A stretch of 25,603 nucleotides of DNA from Halanaerobium sp041694515 (GCA_041694515.1 JASMSZ010000112.1:1-25603), one strand, 5' to 3'; positions 15,551 through 24,103 are shown, counted from the stretch's first letter. The notes: a model not told the origin generated them from the letters alone. A program made the numbers and translations.

Positions 15551-15569
15551 AGTAAAACACTGTTTTATT
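15551..15569. promoter_or_regulatory. KdgR-like operator upstream of eda
   Basis: AGTAAAACA-C-TGTTTTATT, a 19-bp near-perfect palindrome (one mismatched pair). It closely resembles the IclR-family KdgR site of enterobacteria (AAACA-N-TGTTT core flanked by AT), which controls KDG metabolism. It lies about 100 bp before the eda ATG. No IclR-type gene is in the window. Confidence 0.5.
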
Positions 15570-15655
15570 TACATCTCGTTTAATATTATTCTATACTTAA
15601 GGTGAGAATCCTTCTTTTTTTGGCAAAAAAAAATTATATAAAATTTATAAAAAGC

Positions 15656-15681
15656 AAAAAGAGCCCTAAAAAGGCTCTTTT
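15656..15681 (-). terminator. serS terminator
   Basis: AAAAGAGCC (15657-15665) and GGCTCTTTT (15673-15681) form a 9-bp stem with a 7-nt loop, followed by TTTTTGC TTTTT on the minus strand. Symmetric enough to act on both strands. It lies 100 bp past serS. Confidence 0.8.
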
Positions 15682-15716
15682 ACTTATAATATTATCTTTT
15701 AAAGTTAATATATTAT

Positions 15717-15756
15717 TTGTACCAGGTACAAAAAGTCCTTTTTGTACCTGGTACAA
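15717..15756. repeat. Perfect 40-bp palindrome of two palindromic 15-mers
   Basis: Nineteen-base arms TTGTACCAGGTACAAAAAG and CTTTTTGTACCTGGTACAA are exact inverted copies separated by TC. Each arm also contains the self-complementary TTGTACCWGGTACAA, so four half-sites are stacked. It lies between the serS stop (15783) and its terminator. Likely a REP-like hairpin or a double operator; no repeat of it is seen elsewhere in this window. Confidence 0.8.
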
Positions 15757-15782
15757 GTGAAATTAATTACAAAATGCTAAAT

Positions 15783-17051
15783 TTATTCGATTACATCAGT
15801 TCCCATAAATGGTCTTAAAACCTCAGGCACTGTCACTGTTCCATCTTCATTCTGATAATTTTCTAAAATTGCAGCAGCTGTTCTTCCAATTGCCAGACCA
15901 GATCCATTTAAAGTATGCACAAATTCTGTACTGGCTTCTGGTTCAGGACGATAGCGAATCCCGGCCCGTCTGGCCTGAAAATCTTCGAAATTCGAACAGG
16001 AAGAAATTTCTCTATAAGTATCATAAGCAGGCATCCAGACTTCTAAATCATAAGTTTTAGCAGAAGCAAAGGTCAGATCTCCTGTACAGAGGCTGACAAC
16101 TCGATAAGGAAGCTCCAGTTTCTGCAGCACATCCTCTGCATCAGCAGTTATTTTTTCTAGCTCATCATAGGAATCCTCCGGCTTTACAAACTTAACCATC
16201 TCTACTTTGTTAAACTGATGCTGACGAATAATACCTCTGGTATCACGCCCATGAGCTCCTGCTTCCGCTCTAAAACAGGCACTATAGGCTGTAAAATATT
16301 CAGGCAGCTGCTCAACATCTAATATTTCATCACGATACATATTTGTTACCGGAACTTCAGCAGTTGGAATCAAATAATAGTCAAGCCCTTCCAATTTAAA
16401 CATATCTTTTTTGAATTTAGGCAGCTGACCGGTCCCGATCATGCTGTCTGCATTGGCAATAAAGGGTGGAAATACTTCTTGATAACCATGTTCATCTGTA
16501 TGCAGGTTGAGCATAAAGTTAATTAAAGCTCTCTCCAGTCTGGCACCAGCTCCTTTGAGAAAGGTAAAACGGGTGCCGGTTACTTTTCCACCTCTTTCAA
16601 AATCTAAAATATCTAAATCTTCTCCAATATCCCAGTGAGCCTTATCTTCAAAATCAAAGTCTCTGGGTTCACCCCATTTTCTGATTTCCTTATTATCTTC
16701 CTCGTCTGTACCGACCGGCACGGATTCATGCGGAATATTTGGAATAGCCAAAAGTAAATCATTTAATTCTGATTCCACTTCTCCTACCTTTTGATCCAGT
16801 TCTTTGATCCTGGCAGAGACCTCCTGCATCTCAGAAATCAGATCAGAAGCATCTTCTCCATTTCGCTTTAATTCCCCAATTTTATCAGAATTAACATTAC
16901 GCTTATGTTTTAACTGCTCAGCTTCATATAATAGATCCCGTCTCTTGTCATCCAGTTCCTGAAACCTGGCAACTGAAGATTCCATATTTCTTTTTTCCAT
17001 AGCCTCTTCTACAATATCTGGATTTTCTCTAATAAACCTCATATCTAACAT
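15783..17051 (-). CDS. serS: Serine--tRNA ligase
   Basis: A 422-aa class II aminoacyl-tRNA synthetase of usual length. The N-terminal ~100 residues form the antiparallel coiled-coil arm that grips the long variable arm of tRNA-Ser (KHKRNVNSDKIGELK to EVESELNDLL). Motif 2 is RAEAGAHGRDTRGIIRQHQF, with the TXE-type loop IPTAEVPVTNMYRDE before it. Motif 3 is GSGLAIGRTAAAILENYQ. AGGGGG precedes the ATG at 17051. It is controlled by a T-box leader with its own consensus promoter, so it is transcribed when serine tRNA is uncharged. It is a single-gene unit, ended by a terminator at 15656-15681. Confidence 0.97.
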   Translation of the reverse strand: MLDMRFIRENPDIVEEAMEKRNMESSVARFQELDDKRRDLLYEAEQLKHKRNVNSDKIGELKRNGEDASDLISEMQEVSARIKELDQKVGEVESELNDLLLAIPNIPHESVPVGTDEEDNKEIRKWGEPRDFDFEDKAHWDIGEDLDILDFERGGKVTGTRFTFLKGAGARLERALINFMLNLHTDEHGYQEVFPPFIANADSMIGTGQLPKFKKDMFKLEGLDYYLIPTAEVPVTNMYRDEILDVEQLPEYFTAYSACFRAEAGAHGRDTRGIIRQHQFNKVEMVKFVKPEDSYDELEKITADAEDVLQKLELPYRVVSLCTGDLTFASAKTYDLEVWMPAYDTYREISSCSNFEDFQARRAGIRYRPEPEASTEFVHTLNGSGLAIGRTAAAILENYQNEDGTVTVPEVLRPFMGTDVIE

Positions 17052-17143
17052 TTTTATTCCCCCTAAAATTTATTTTGAAATCTAAATTGATTATAAGCTT
17101 AAATTAAAAAGAAATTTATTTTTCTAAAAAATTGCTTTTAAAA

Positions 17144-17380
17144 TAAAAAAACCCCTCCCTAAAAGGGACGAGATTACTCGTGGTGCCACCCTAATGACAG
17201 CAAAAATGCTGCCTCTTAAATAGTTTTAACAGGACTCACCCGGTTCGGCTTAATCAAATTTTTTCGGCCTCACAGCTCCAGACTGGATTCAAATTTTAAC
17301 TGACTGATTTGCAGCAGCCATCAGCTCTCTAATTTCAGTTAACACATCTACTATTGTCCTTCACAGCTTTTATATTGTTG
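17144..17380 (-). ncRNA. T-box riboswitch (serine) of serS
   Basis: The minus strand carries the hallmark T-box AGGGTGGCACCACG (17163-17192 region), a terminator of UCCCU-UUU-AGGGA type followed by a run of U (17144-17160), and a stem I beginning near GAAGGACAATAGTAG. The specifier loop reads GAA-TCC-A just before GTCTGGAG, giving a UCC serine codon, consistent with the downstream serS. Uncharged tRNA-Ser binding at the specifier and the UGGN bulge would favour the antiterminator. Confidence 0.9.
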
Positions 17381-17400
17381 GCTATTTATTTATTATGCTA

Positions 17401-17429
17401 ATTATATTACAGCATTTTTAGAAATTCAA
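17401..17429 (-). promoter_or_regulatory. serS T-box promoter
   Basis: TTGAAT (17424-17429), 17-nt spacer, TATAAT (17401-17406) on the minus strand, about 20-30 nt before stem I of the T-box. Near-consensus, as expected for a gene whose control is by attenuation. Confidence 0.7.
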
Positions 17430-17459
17430 GTTAAATTTACTAAAAATTAATCAAAAATG

Positions 17460-17489
17460 AAAAAAACAGATCATTTAACTCTAATCTGC
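17460..17489 (-). terminator. alr terminator
   Basis: GCAGAT and ATCTGT pair (6 bp, one G-U) around a 12-nt loop, followed by TTTTTTT on the minus strand. It lies 18 nt after the alr stop and insulates the serS promoter. Confidence 0.65.
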
Positions 17490-17506
17490 CCCCACTGATT
17501 CAATAT

Positions 17507-18634
17507 TTAATCAAAATAAACCTTCTCTAATCTTTCACTTAAACCACAAACTATCTCATAGTTAATAGTACCACAGAGATCAGCTATTTCAGTAGCAGTT
17601 ATCTCCTCAGCACCCTGTTTTCCGATTAAAACAACCTCGCCTCCAACCTGAACATCATCTATTGCTTCAACGCTGACAATAGTCTGACCCATGCAGACTC
17701 TGCCTCTAATCGGAGCTCTCTGACCATTAATTAAAACTTCTCCCTGATTGGAAAGCAGCCGTGGATAACCATCCTTATATCCGATTGGTAAAACTGCAAG
17801 CTTTTCCTCAGTCTCAGTTTTATATGTTGAACCATAACTGACCGCAGAACCAGCAGGTAACTTTCGCAGCTGTACAACCCTGGTCTTAAATGATAACAGC
17901 GGCTTTAAATCTGCTTCCTGATTTAGTTCAGCCGAAGGAAGAAGACCATAAAGCATAATCCCGGGCCTAACTAAATCCAGAGAAGTTTCTTTTAGATCAA
18001 TTACTGCTGCACTGTTAGCAATATGCAGTAAAGGTAATTTAAATCCTGAATTTTTTATTTTTTCTAAGGCAGAATTGAATTTCTGCAGCTGCTGATAGGA
18101 AAATTTTTTGTTTTCTTCATCAGCTGCTGCCAGATGGGAAAAAACTCCTTCTATTTTTATATTGTCTAATTTTTGAGCTAAATTATAAACTTCAGGTAAT
18201 TCTTCGGGAAAAAATCCAATTCTCCCCATTCCTGTATCAATTTTTAAATGAACTTTAATTGTCTTTGCCTCTCTAACTCCTGCTTCATTTAAAGCCTCTA
18301 AAGTTTCACGGCAGGCTGCAGTCTGAATTAAATCCCCCTCTATAACATCAGCATACTGAGAGGGTAAAACTTCAGCTAAAACTATAATTTTCTTTTCTAT
18401 ACCAGCAGCTCTTAATTCAATTCCCTCATCTGGACTGCCAACACAAAAATATTCTACTCCCAGTTGAGATAATTTTTGAGCCACCCTGACCGCACCGTGA
18501 CCATAAGCATTTGCTTTAACAACTGCTGCAATTTTAGTTTGACCATTAATTAGACTGCGAATAAAATTATAATTATTTTTTAAAGCGCTGAGATCAATCT
18601 CAATCCAGGCTGGTCTTTTTAATTCTAGCTCCAT
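17507..18634 (-). CDS. alr: Alanine racemase
   Basis: A 375-aa PLP enzyme interconverting L- and D-alanine for peptidoglycan. The PLP lysine is K40 in AVVKANAYGHG. The catalytic Tyr lies in SYGSTYKT and the substrate-binding region is IRGRVCMGQ. The barrel and C-terminal beta domain are complete. The frame is open 15 codons further to 18679, but GGAGGG 6 nt before the ATG at 18634 sets the start. It follows the alanine dehydrogenase gene in the same direction by about 80 bp, and the pair could turn pyruvate and ammonia into D-alanine, or the reverse in alanine catabolism. It ends with its own terminator. Confidence 0.95.
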   Translation of the reverse strand: MELELKRPAWIEIDLSALKNNYNFIRSLINGQTKIAAVVKANAYGHGAVRVAQKLSQLGVEYFCVGSPDEGIELRAAGIEKKIIVLAEVLPSQYADVIEGDLIQTAACRETLEALNEAGVREAKTIKVHLKIDTGMGRIGFFPEELPEVYNLAQKLDNIKIEGVFSHLAAADEENKKFSYQQLQKFNSALEKIKNSGFKLPLLHIANSAAVIDLKETSLDLVRPGIMLYGLLPSAELNQEADLKPLLSFKTRVVQLRKLPAGSAVSYGSTYKTETEEKLAVLPIGYKDGYPRLLSNQGEVLINGQRAPIRGRVCMGQTIVSVEAIDDVQVGGEVVLIGKQGAEEITATEIADLCGTINYEIVCGLSERLEKVYFD

Positions 18635-18714
18635 TTCTTTCCCTCCATCAAAAGCCATAGCTGTCTTAACAAGCTTCAATTAATTATAAACCAAAATTTT
18701 CTTCATCACTATAT

Positions 18715-19839
18715 TTATTTCCACTCTGCTAATAACTGATCTAACTCTTTATAATCTTGATCAAAACTTTCTGCAACTGCCTGACAGATTATTTCTCCCT
18801 GATGCACATTCAAACCCAAAGCCAGAGAATAATCAGCTAACATTGCTTTTTTATATCCCTGAGCAGCCAATTTTTTGATATAAGGAAGTGTTGCATTAGT
18901 CAGAGCAAAAGTTGAAGTTCTGGCAACTGCTCCCGGCATATTGGCTACAGAATAATGAATAACTCCATATTTATTAAATACCGGATCATCGTGGGTAGTT
19001 GGATAGGTACCTTCGATACATCCACCCTGATCAATTGCCACATCAACAACTACAGAACCAGCAGTCATCGTTTTTATCATTTCTTCTGTAACCAGATTTG
19101 GTGCTTTAGCCCCAGGAATTAAAACTGCCCCAATTACTACATCAGCCTTACTCACTTCTCCTGCTACATGAGCATTGTTTGACATAATAGTTTTTATTCT
19201 CCCCTGAAAAATATCATCAATATAGCGCATAGTGGACTGCTTGATATCCATAATTGTTACATCTGCTCCCATACCCAGAGCAACTTTAGCAGCATTGCGG
19301 CCGACTATTCCTCCACCTATAACAACTACTTTAGCTGGTTTAACTCCAGGTACACCACCCAGAAGAACTCCACTTCCACCTTTTGGTTTTTCCAGAAAAG
19401 AAGCCGCAGCCTGAACTGATAATCTGCCTGCTACTTCACTCATCGGAGTCAAAAGTGGCAGCTCACCATCTTGATTCTGTACTGTCTCATAAGCAGCAGC
19501 GGTCACCCCTTTTTCTTTTAAAGCTTCAGTTAATTCCTCATCTGCAGCTAGATGTAGATAAGTAAATAAAAGCTGACCTTCTTTAAATAAATCATATTCT
19601 TCTTTTAGAGGTTCCTTAACTTTAATGATCATTTCTGCTTTTTGAAAAAGCTCATTTTTAGCAGCAACTATTTCAGCACCTGCATTTTTATAATCTTCAT
19701 TGGAAATCCCGCTTCCCTGACCTGCATCTTTTTCAATTAAAATTTGATGGCCTGCTTTTTTTAAAATTTCAGCTCCAGCAGCAGTCAAAGCTACCCGGTT
19801 TTCATTGTTTTTAATTTCTCTGGGTACAGCAATTATCAA
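18715..19839 (-). CDS. ald: Alanine dehydrogenase
   Basis: A 374-aa NAD-dependent enzyme that interconverts L-alanine and pyruvate plus ammonia. The start fits the family pattern (M)IIAVPREIKNNENRVALT. The catalytic Lys is in IIKVKEPL and the His in FTYLHLAA. The NAD site is VVIGGGIVGRNAAKVALGMGA, and DVAIDQGGCIEG and RTSTFALTNATLPY are typical of Ald. A TTG at 19848 could also begin the frame, but the AAGGGA site abuts it. The TTG at 19839 has proper spacing and gives the canonical N-terminus, so I choose it. Followed by alr; both likely form one transcript. I could not pick out a convincing promoter. Confidence 0.95.
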   Translation of the reverse strand: MIIAVPREIKNNENRVALTAAGAEILKKAGHQILIEKDAGQGSGISNEDYKNAGAEIVAAKNELFQKAEMIIKVKEPLKEEYDLFKEGQLLFTYLHLAADEELTEALKEKGVTAAAYETVQNQDGELPLLTPMSEVAGRLSVQAAASFLEKPKGGSGVLLGGVPGVKPAKVVVIGGGIVGRNAAKVALGMGADVTIMDIKQSTMRYIDDIFQGRIKTIMSNNAHVAGEVSKADVVIGAVLIPGAKAPNLVTEEMIKTMTAGSVVVDVAIDQGGCIEGTYPTTHDDPVFNKYGVIHYSVANMPGAVARTSTFALTNATLPYIKKLAAQGYKKAMLADYSLALGLNVHQGEIICQAVAESFDQDYKELDQLLAEWK

Positions 19840-19919
19840 TAAAATCAATCCCTTCTATAATTTTAAATAAATTTTTATCTATAACTATGATATCAGATAT
19901 AAAGCCCTAATAAAAGCAG

Positions 19920-19954
19920 AAAATTCCTGCCCATTTTACTGGCACAGGAATTTT
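19920..19954 (-). terminator. Terminator after the foldase gene
   Basis: Minus-strand AAAATTCCTG (19945-19954) pairs with CAGGAATTTT (19920-19929), continued by GCC/GGC across a one-base bulge, and runs into a T-rich CTGCTTTTATT. It lies about 20 nt past the foldase stop and separates that gene from ald. Confidence 0.75.
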
Positions 19955-19973
19955 TGCCTTAATATATTTATTA

Positions 19974-21026
19974 CTATAATCTAATATCTATTTCTGCTTC
20001 TTCTCTTAAACCTTGAACATATTCCTGAAAAGCCTGATTTTGCTTCTTACTTTTCAGCTGACTTTTGATTTGAGATTTAACTTCTTCAAATTCTCTAACT
20101 CCAGCTTCCCTGGAATCAGTAACTTTGATTAAATGATATCCAAACTGAGTTTTTACAGGTTCAGAACTTACCTCACCTACACTTAATTTCATTGCTGCAT
20201 CACGGAAAGTTTTATCTAAGCCCTGTTCATTAGCTGTGATATAACCTAAATCTCCACCATTTTCAGCTGTAGGACCAGTAGAATGTTTTTTGGCCATTTC
20301 TGCAAAGCCAGCACCGTTTTTAATTTTATTTAATACTTCTTTAGCTTTTGCCTCTTTGTCAAAAAGAATGTGACTTACTTTTTTCTGGGCAGCAGTTTTA
20401 AATTGCTGCTGATTATTATTATAATATTCCTTTGCTTCCTGATCACTAACAGTAACATCAGAAACTACCTTTTCTCTTAATTTATTAACTAAAAATCCAT
20501 TTTTATTATTTTCAAAGAACATATCTTTATACTGCTGCATAGATTTAAAACCCTGCTGCTGAATCGCCTGTTCTAGCTGGGTATCATTTAAATTATTCTG
20601 CTGTTTTAAAGCATTTACCTGCTGGTCAAAAATATTATTCATTTCTTCATTACTAACTTCAATTCCTCTTTTTTTAGCTTCCTGAACAAGTAATTTATTG
20701 GTAATTAACTGCTCTAACTTCATTTTTCGGAATTCTTCTACGACATTCTGTCCAGCTTCAGTCTGTAAAATTACAGATCCGAACTCTTGATTGGACTGCA
20801 GAATCTGCATTAAAATATTCCTAACTCCAGCAAATTGTTCAAGTTCCTGCATTGAAATTTCTTCTCCATTTACATATGCTGCAACTTTTGGAGTTTCTTC
20901 TGTTACAGTTTCTTCAACCTTTTCTTTCTGAGTTTCTTGTACATCTTGTTCCTGTGCCATAACCGGCATCGATAAAAATATCAGTATTACTGCTGCAATA
21001 ATTAAAAAGTTTTTCTTTAAATTCAT
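19974..21026 (-). CDS. Secreted PpiC/SurA-type peptidyl-prolyl isomerase (foldase)
   Basis: A 350-aa exported protein. Residues 1-24 are a signal peptide (KK, hydrophobic core, cleavage near PVMA-QE) with no lipobox cysteine, unlike the PrsA lipoproteins of Gram-positives. A SurA-N-like helical chaperone domain follows (about 45-205), then a parvulin rotamase domain (about 215-310: VSHILF, STGPTAENGGDLGYI, FGYHLIKV) and a Gln/Lys-rich C-terminal helix. It would assist folding of proteins outside the cytoplasmic membrane. A soluble rather than lipid-anchored form fits a periplasm, that is, a diderm cell. GGGAG precedes the ATG. Monocistronic, with its own promoter and terminator. Confidence 0.9.
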   Translation of the reverse strand: MNLKKNFLIIAAVILIFLSMPVMAQEQDVQETQKEKVEETVTEETPKVAAYVNGEEISMQELEQFAGVRNILMQILQSNQEFGSVILQTEAGQNVVEEFRKMKLEQLITNKLLVQEAKKRGIEVSNEEMNNIFDQQVNALKQQNNLNDTQLEQAIQQQGFKSMQQYKDMFFENNKNGFLVNKLREKVVSDVTVSDQEAKEYYNNNQQQFKTAAQKKVSHILFDKEAKAKEVLNKIKNGAGFAEMAKKHSTGPTAENGGDLGYITANEQGLDKTFRDAAMKLSVGEVSSEPVKTQFGYHLIKVTDSREAGVREFEEVKSQIKSQLKSKKQNQAFQEYVQGLREEAEIDIRL

Positions 21027-21076
21027 TAATAAACACTCCCAATTTAAATATTCTTGATTTTTATCTATCGATAATT

Positions 21077-21104
21077 ATTATACCATAAATTTGATGATAA
21101 GCAA
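21077..21104 (-). promoter_or_regulatory. Foldase gene promoter
   Basis: TTGCTT (21099-21104), 16-nt spacer ending in TGG, TATAAT (21077-21082), so an extended -10. It lies about 50 nt before the ATG. Confidence 0.55.
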
Positions 21105-21151
21105 GTGAACTCAATTGATTCTAATGGTATTCTAATTATTCTAATAAATTG

Positions 21152-21183
21152 AAAAAGAAGCACCATAATTGGTACCTCTTTTT
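21152..21183 (-). terminator. fru operon terminator
   Basis: AAAAAGAGGTACC and GGTGCTTCTTTTT pair over 13 positions (two G-U pairs) with a 6-nt loop on the minus strand, ending in TCTTTTTC. It lies 53 nt after the IIBC stop. Confidence 0.8.
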
Positions 21184-21235
21184 ATTAAATAATAATTGAT
21201 TTAGCTAAATATTATTATTGCTTCAATTAATGATT

Positions 21236-22624
21236 TTACTCTCCTAATTTAGGTTTCAATAATCTTAACATAAAAGTTGTTACTAAAGTACCAGCAATAA
21301 TTGCTAGAGCATAAAAACCAAGATTAGTTACAACATTAGGAATTGGTAAAACAAATATACCTCCATGAGGTGCTCTCAAACCAACTCCAAATAACATTGA
21401 TAAAGCACCTGTAATTGCAGAACCGGTCATAATAGAAGGAATTACTCTAATTGGATCCGCTGCTGCAAAGGGAATTGCTCCTTCTGTAATAAAGGAAATC
21501 CCCATAAACCAGGCAGGTTTTCCAGCTTCAATTTCCTGATTAGTGAATCTATTTTTAAACAATACTGTGGCTAAAGCAAGCCCAAGTGGAGGTGTCATAC
21601 CAGCTGCCATTACAGCTGCCATCGGTCCATAAATTTCTGAGCCTAAAAGTCCCACACTAAATGTGTATGCCGCCTTATTAACAGGGCCTCCCATATCAAA
21701 AGCCATCATTGCACCTAAAATTAGACCTAATAAAACTGCATTGGCATCAGTCATACCCTGTAACCATGACTCTAATCCATTCATTATCCCTTCTACCGGT
21801 GGTCCAATTAAATAAATCATTAAGAGACCGATAATTAAACTGGATAAGAAAGGTAACACTAAAACAGGCATTAAGCCCTGAAGATTTTCCGGAAGCTTAA
21901 TGTTTTCTTTTAACCATTGAGTAACATAACCAGCCAAGAAACCAGCAATAATACCACCTAAAAATCCAGCTCCAATACTACTTGCCAGCATACCACCTAT
22001 CATACCAGGAGCAATACCGGGACGATCAGCAATTGAGAAAGCTATATAACCGGCAAGAATTGGAACCATTAAAGCAAAGGCAGAATCTCCACCAATCTGC
22101 ATTAAAGCAGCAGCCAGTGAACCTTCCTGTTCAGCAGCATTAATGCCAAAAACAAAAGATAGTGCTATAGATAACCCCCCTGCTACAACAAAGGGAAGCA
22201 TAAAGGAAACACCAGTCATTAAGTGCTTATATGGTCCCGATCTTTTGGCCTTTCTTTTTGTTTTTTCATCACTAACCTGACTATTTAAATTTGCATTAAC
22301 TTCTGTTTTTTCTCCCTTTTCTGCCTTTTCCAGTGCCTGATTGATTAAAGACTGCGCATCATCAATAGCATCAGCCACTGCTACCTCAACAATCGGCTTA
22401 CCACCAAAACGCTCATGACTGACATTTGTATCAGCAGCAATTATAACTGCATCTGCTTCCTTAATATCCTGTTCACTTAATTCATTTTCTACTCCAACAG
22501 AACCCTGAGTTTCTACCTTCATCTGTACATCCATTTTTTTTGCAGCTTCTTCCAGTGATTCCGAAGCCATATAAGTATGTGCTATACCAGTTGGACAGGA
22601 AGTTACACCAACAATTTTTTTCAT
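21236..22624 (-). CDS. fruA: PTS fructose transporter subunit IIBC
   Basis: A 462-aa phosphotransferase permease. Residues 1-100 are the cytoplasmic IIB domain with phospho-cysteine C10 in GVTSCPTGIAHTYMA. A charged linker follows (about 100-125), then the IIC membrane domain of about eight to ten segments, with GPVNKAAYTFSVGLLG and GISFITEGAIPFAA. It imports fructose and passes phosphate from IIA to yield fructose-1-phosphate. In many organisms IIA is fused to IIBC; here it is a separate gene 53 bp upstream. Last gene of fruR-fruK-IIA-IIBC. The linker is rich in Lys/Arg near the membrane, as expected for a cytoplasmic side. Confidence 0.95.
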   Translation of the reverse strand: MKKIVGVTSCPTGIAHTYMASESLEEAAKKMDVQMKVETQGSVGVENELSEQDIKEADAVIIAADTNVSHERFGGKPIVEVAVADAIDDAQSLINQALEKAEKGEKTEVNANLNSQVSDEKTKRKAKRSGPYKHLMTGVSFMLPFVVAGGLSIALSFVFGINAAEQEGSLAAALMQIGGDSAFALMVPILAGYIAFSIADRPGIAPGMIGGMLASSIGAGFLGGIIAGFLAGYVTQWLKENIKLPENLQGLMPVLVLPFLSSLIIGLLMIYLIGPPVEGIMNGLESWLQGMTDANAVLLGLILGAMMAFDMGGPVNKAAYTFSVGLLGSEIYGPMAAVMAAGMTPPLGLALATVLFKNRFTNQEIEAGKPAWFMGISFITEGAIPFAAADPIRVIPSIMTGSAITGALSMLFGVGLRAPHGGIFVLPIPNVVTNLGFYALAIIAGTLVTTFMLRLLKPKLGE

Positions 22625-22677
22625 AAACCAATCCCCCTCATTTTTTGAATAACCTTTAAAATTATATTTAAATTTTT

Positions 22678-23127
22678 CTAAATATTTTCTAAAATACTCA
22701 TTATTTCCTCTTCATCTTCAGCTTCTAATAGGCTGTCTCTAAAGTCATCATGAACTAAGTTTCTGGACAATTGAGCCAGTAATTTTAAATGCTCATCATG
22801 GGATTCTTCCGGGACAGTAATTAAGAAAAATAAATGACTTAGTTTTTTATCCATTGATCCATAATCAATTCCTGCATCTGAACGTCCAAAAGCGACTGCG
22901 GGTCTTCTAACTGCCGCACTTTTTACATGGGGAATAGCAACCCCTTTTCCCACTCCTGTTGTTCCCTTTTCTTCTCTTTCCATTGCTTTTTTTATAACCT
23001 CTTCTTTATCAGTGATAATCTCATTTTCAGCCATAATCTCTATCATCTCTTTAATTACTGAATCCTTATCCTCACTTACAAGATTCATTTTAATTAAATT
23101 CTGATTTATAAACTCATTTACTTCCAT
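22678..23127 (-). CDS. PTS fructose subunit IIA
   Basis: A 149-aa PTS EIIA-2 (fructose/mannitol type) domain standing alone. The phospho-histidine is H67 in GVAIPHVKS, and DEHLKLLAQLSR and FFLITVPEES are family patterns. It takes phosphate from HPr and gives it to the IIB cysteine of the next gene. AAAGGGG precedes the ATG. It starts 21 bp after the fruK stop and ends 53 bp before IIBC. Full length for a single IIA domain, with no HPr or regulatory fusion. Confidence 0.94.
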   Translation of the reverse strand: MEVNEFINQNLIKMNLVSEDKDSVIKEMIEIMAENEIITDKEEVIKKAMEREEKGTTGVGKGVAIPHVKSAAVRRPAVAFGRSDAGIDYGSMDKKLSHLFFLITVPEESHDEHLKLLAQLSRNLVHDDFRDSLLEAEDEEEIMSILENI

Positions 23128-23148
23128 TTTTATACCCCTTTTCTCTGC

Positions 23149-24081
23149 TTAATATATTTTTTCCACTTTAATACTATTTTTTATTCTTTCAATTAATTGA
23201 TCATCGATCTTAGAAATTGATCCTGATTCTACAAAAGCTGTTGCCAGAGCAGCCGCAAAAATGCCTGTATCCTTTAGATTCTTATTTTTATCTATTTCTG
23301 CAGCCAGACCGGCAACCATTGTATCTCCAGCCCCAACTGTCGTCTGAGAAACTTTAACCTGAGGAGTATAAATTCTATAACCTTCATCTTTAGAAGCAAT
23401 AAAAGCTCCCTCTGCCCCCAGAGAAATCATTACAATACTTATGTCCCGCTCAAGTAAGTATTCAGCTCCTTTTTTCAAATCATCATTATTATTAATTTTT
23501 CTTCCCAGTAAATTTTCAATTTCTTCTAAATTTGGTTTTACTAAATAAGGAGCTTTTTTTAAAGCCAATTTGAACTCCTCACCAGAACTATCTAAAATAA
23601 CTCTTGCCCCTTTTTCTTTAGCTTTATCAATTAGCTCAGCATAAATGGTTTTTTCTACACCTGATGGTAAGCTACCCGATAGGACAAATGTCTTGTTTTT
23701 CTTAATGTTTTTTTCAAAAGAAGATTTAAAATCATCAATATTTTCCTTATTTACTCTACCTCCTTCATTAATTTCTGTTTCTCTATTAGTATTTTTTTCT
23801 TTGAGCTTCAAGTTCTGCCTGGTTTCAAAATCAGACCAGTCAAAATCAGCTTTTACTCCTTTATTTTCAAGCATTGAAGTAATAATTCTACCATTATTGC
23901 CCCCAACAATCCCGAGAGCTTTATTTTCAATATTTAATTCTGTTAAAACCTCCGAAACATTTATACCCTTCCCACCTGCCAGGACTGTTGTTTCTTTGAC
24001 TCTATTTAATTTACCTAGTTTTAAATTATCCAGAATAATTATCTTATCCAGCGCCGGGTTCAACGTAACAGTCAAAATCAT
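23149..24081 (-). CDS. fruK: 1-phosphofructokinase
   Basis: A 310-aa PfkB-family kinase converting fructose-1-phosphate to fructose-1,6-bisphosphate. It opens with MILTVTLNPALDK and has VLAGGKGINVSEVL (PfkB signature 1 region), LSGSLPSGV and TVGAGDTMVAG (signature 2, catalytic Asp). The VTLNPALD start and GKGINV are diagnostic for the FruK/LacC/PfkB phosphosugar branch, and the fructose PTS context selects FruK rather than tagatose-6-phosphate kinase. GGAGGTGAG precedes the ATG. It begins 22 bp after the fruR stop and is followed at 21 bp by IIA. Confidence 0.94.
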   Translation of the reverse strand: MILTVTLNPALDKIIILDNLKLGKLNRVKETTVLAGGKGINVSEVLTELNIENKALGIVGGNNGRIITSMLENKGVKADFDWSDFETRQNLKLKEKNTNRETEINEGGRVNKENIDDFKSSFEKNIKKNKTFVLSGSLPSGVEKTIYAELIDKAKEKGARVILDSSGEEFKLALKKAPYLVKPNLEEIENLLGRKINNNDDLKKGAEYLLERDISIVMISLGAEGAFIASKDEGYRIYTPQVKVSQTTVGAGDTMVAGLAAEIDKNKNLKDTGIFAAALATAFVESGSISKIDDQLIERIKNSIKVEKIY

Positions 24082-24103
24082 CTGCTCACCTCCAATCTTA
24101 AAT

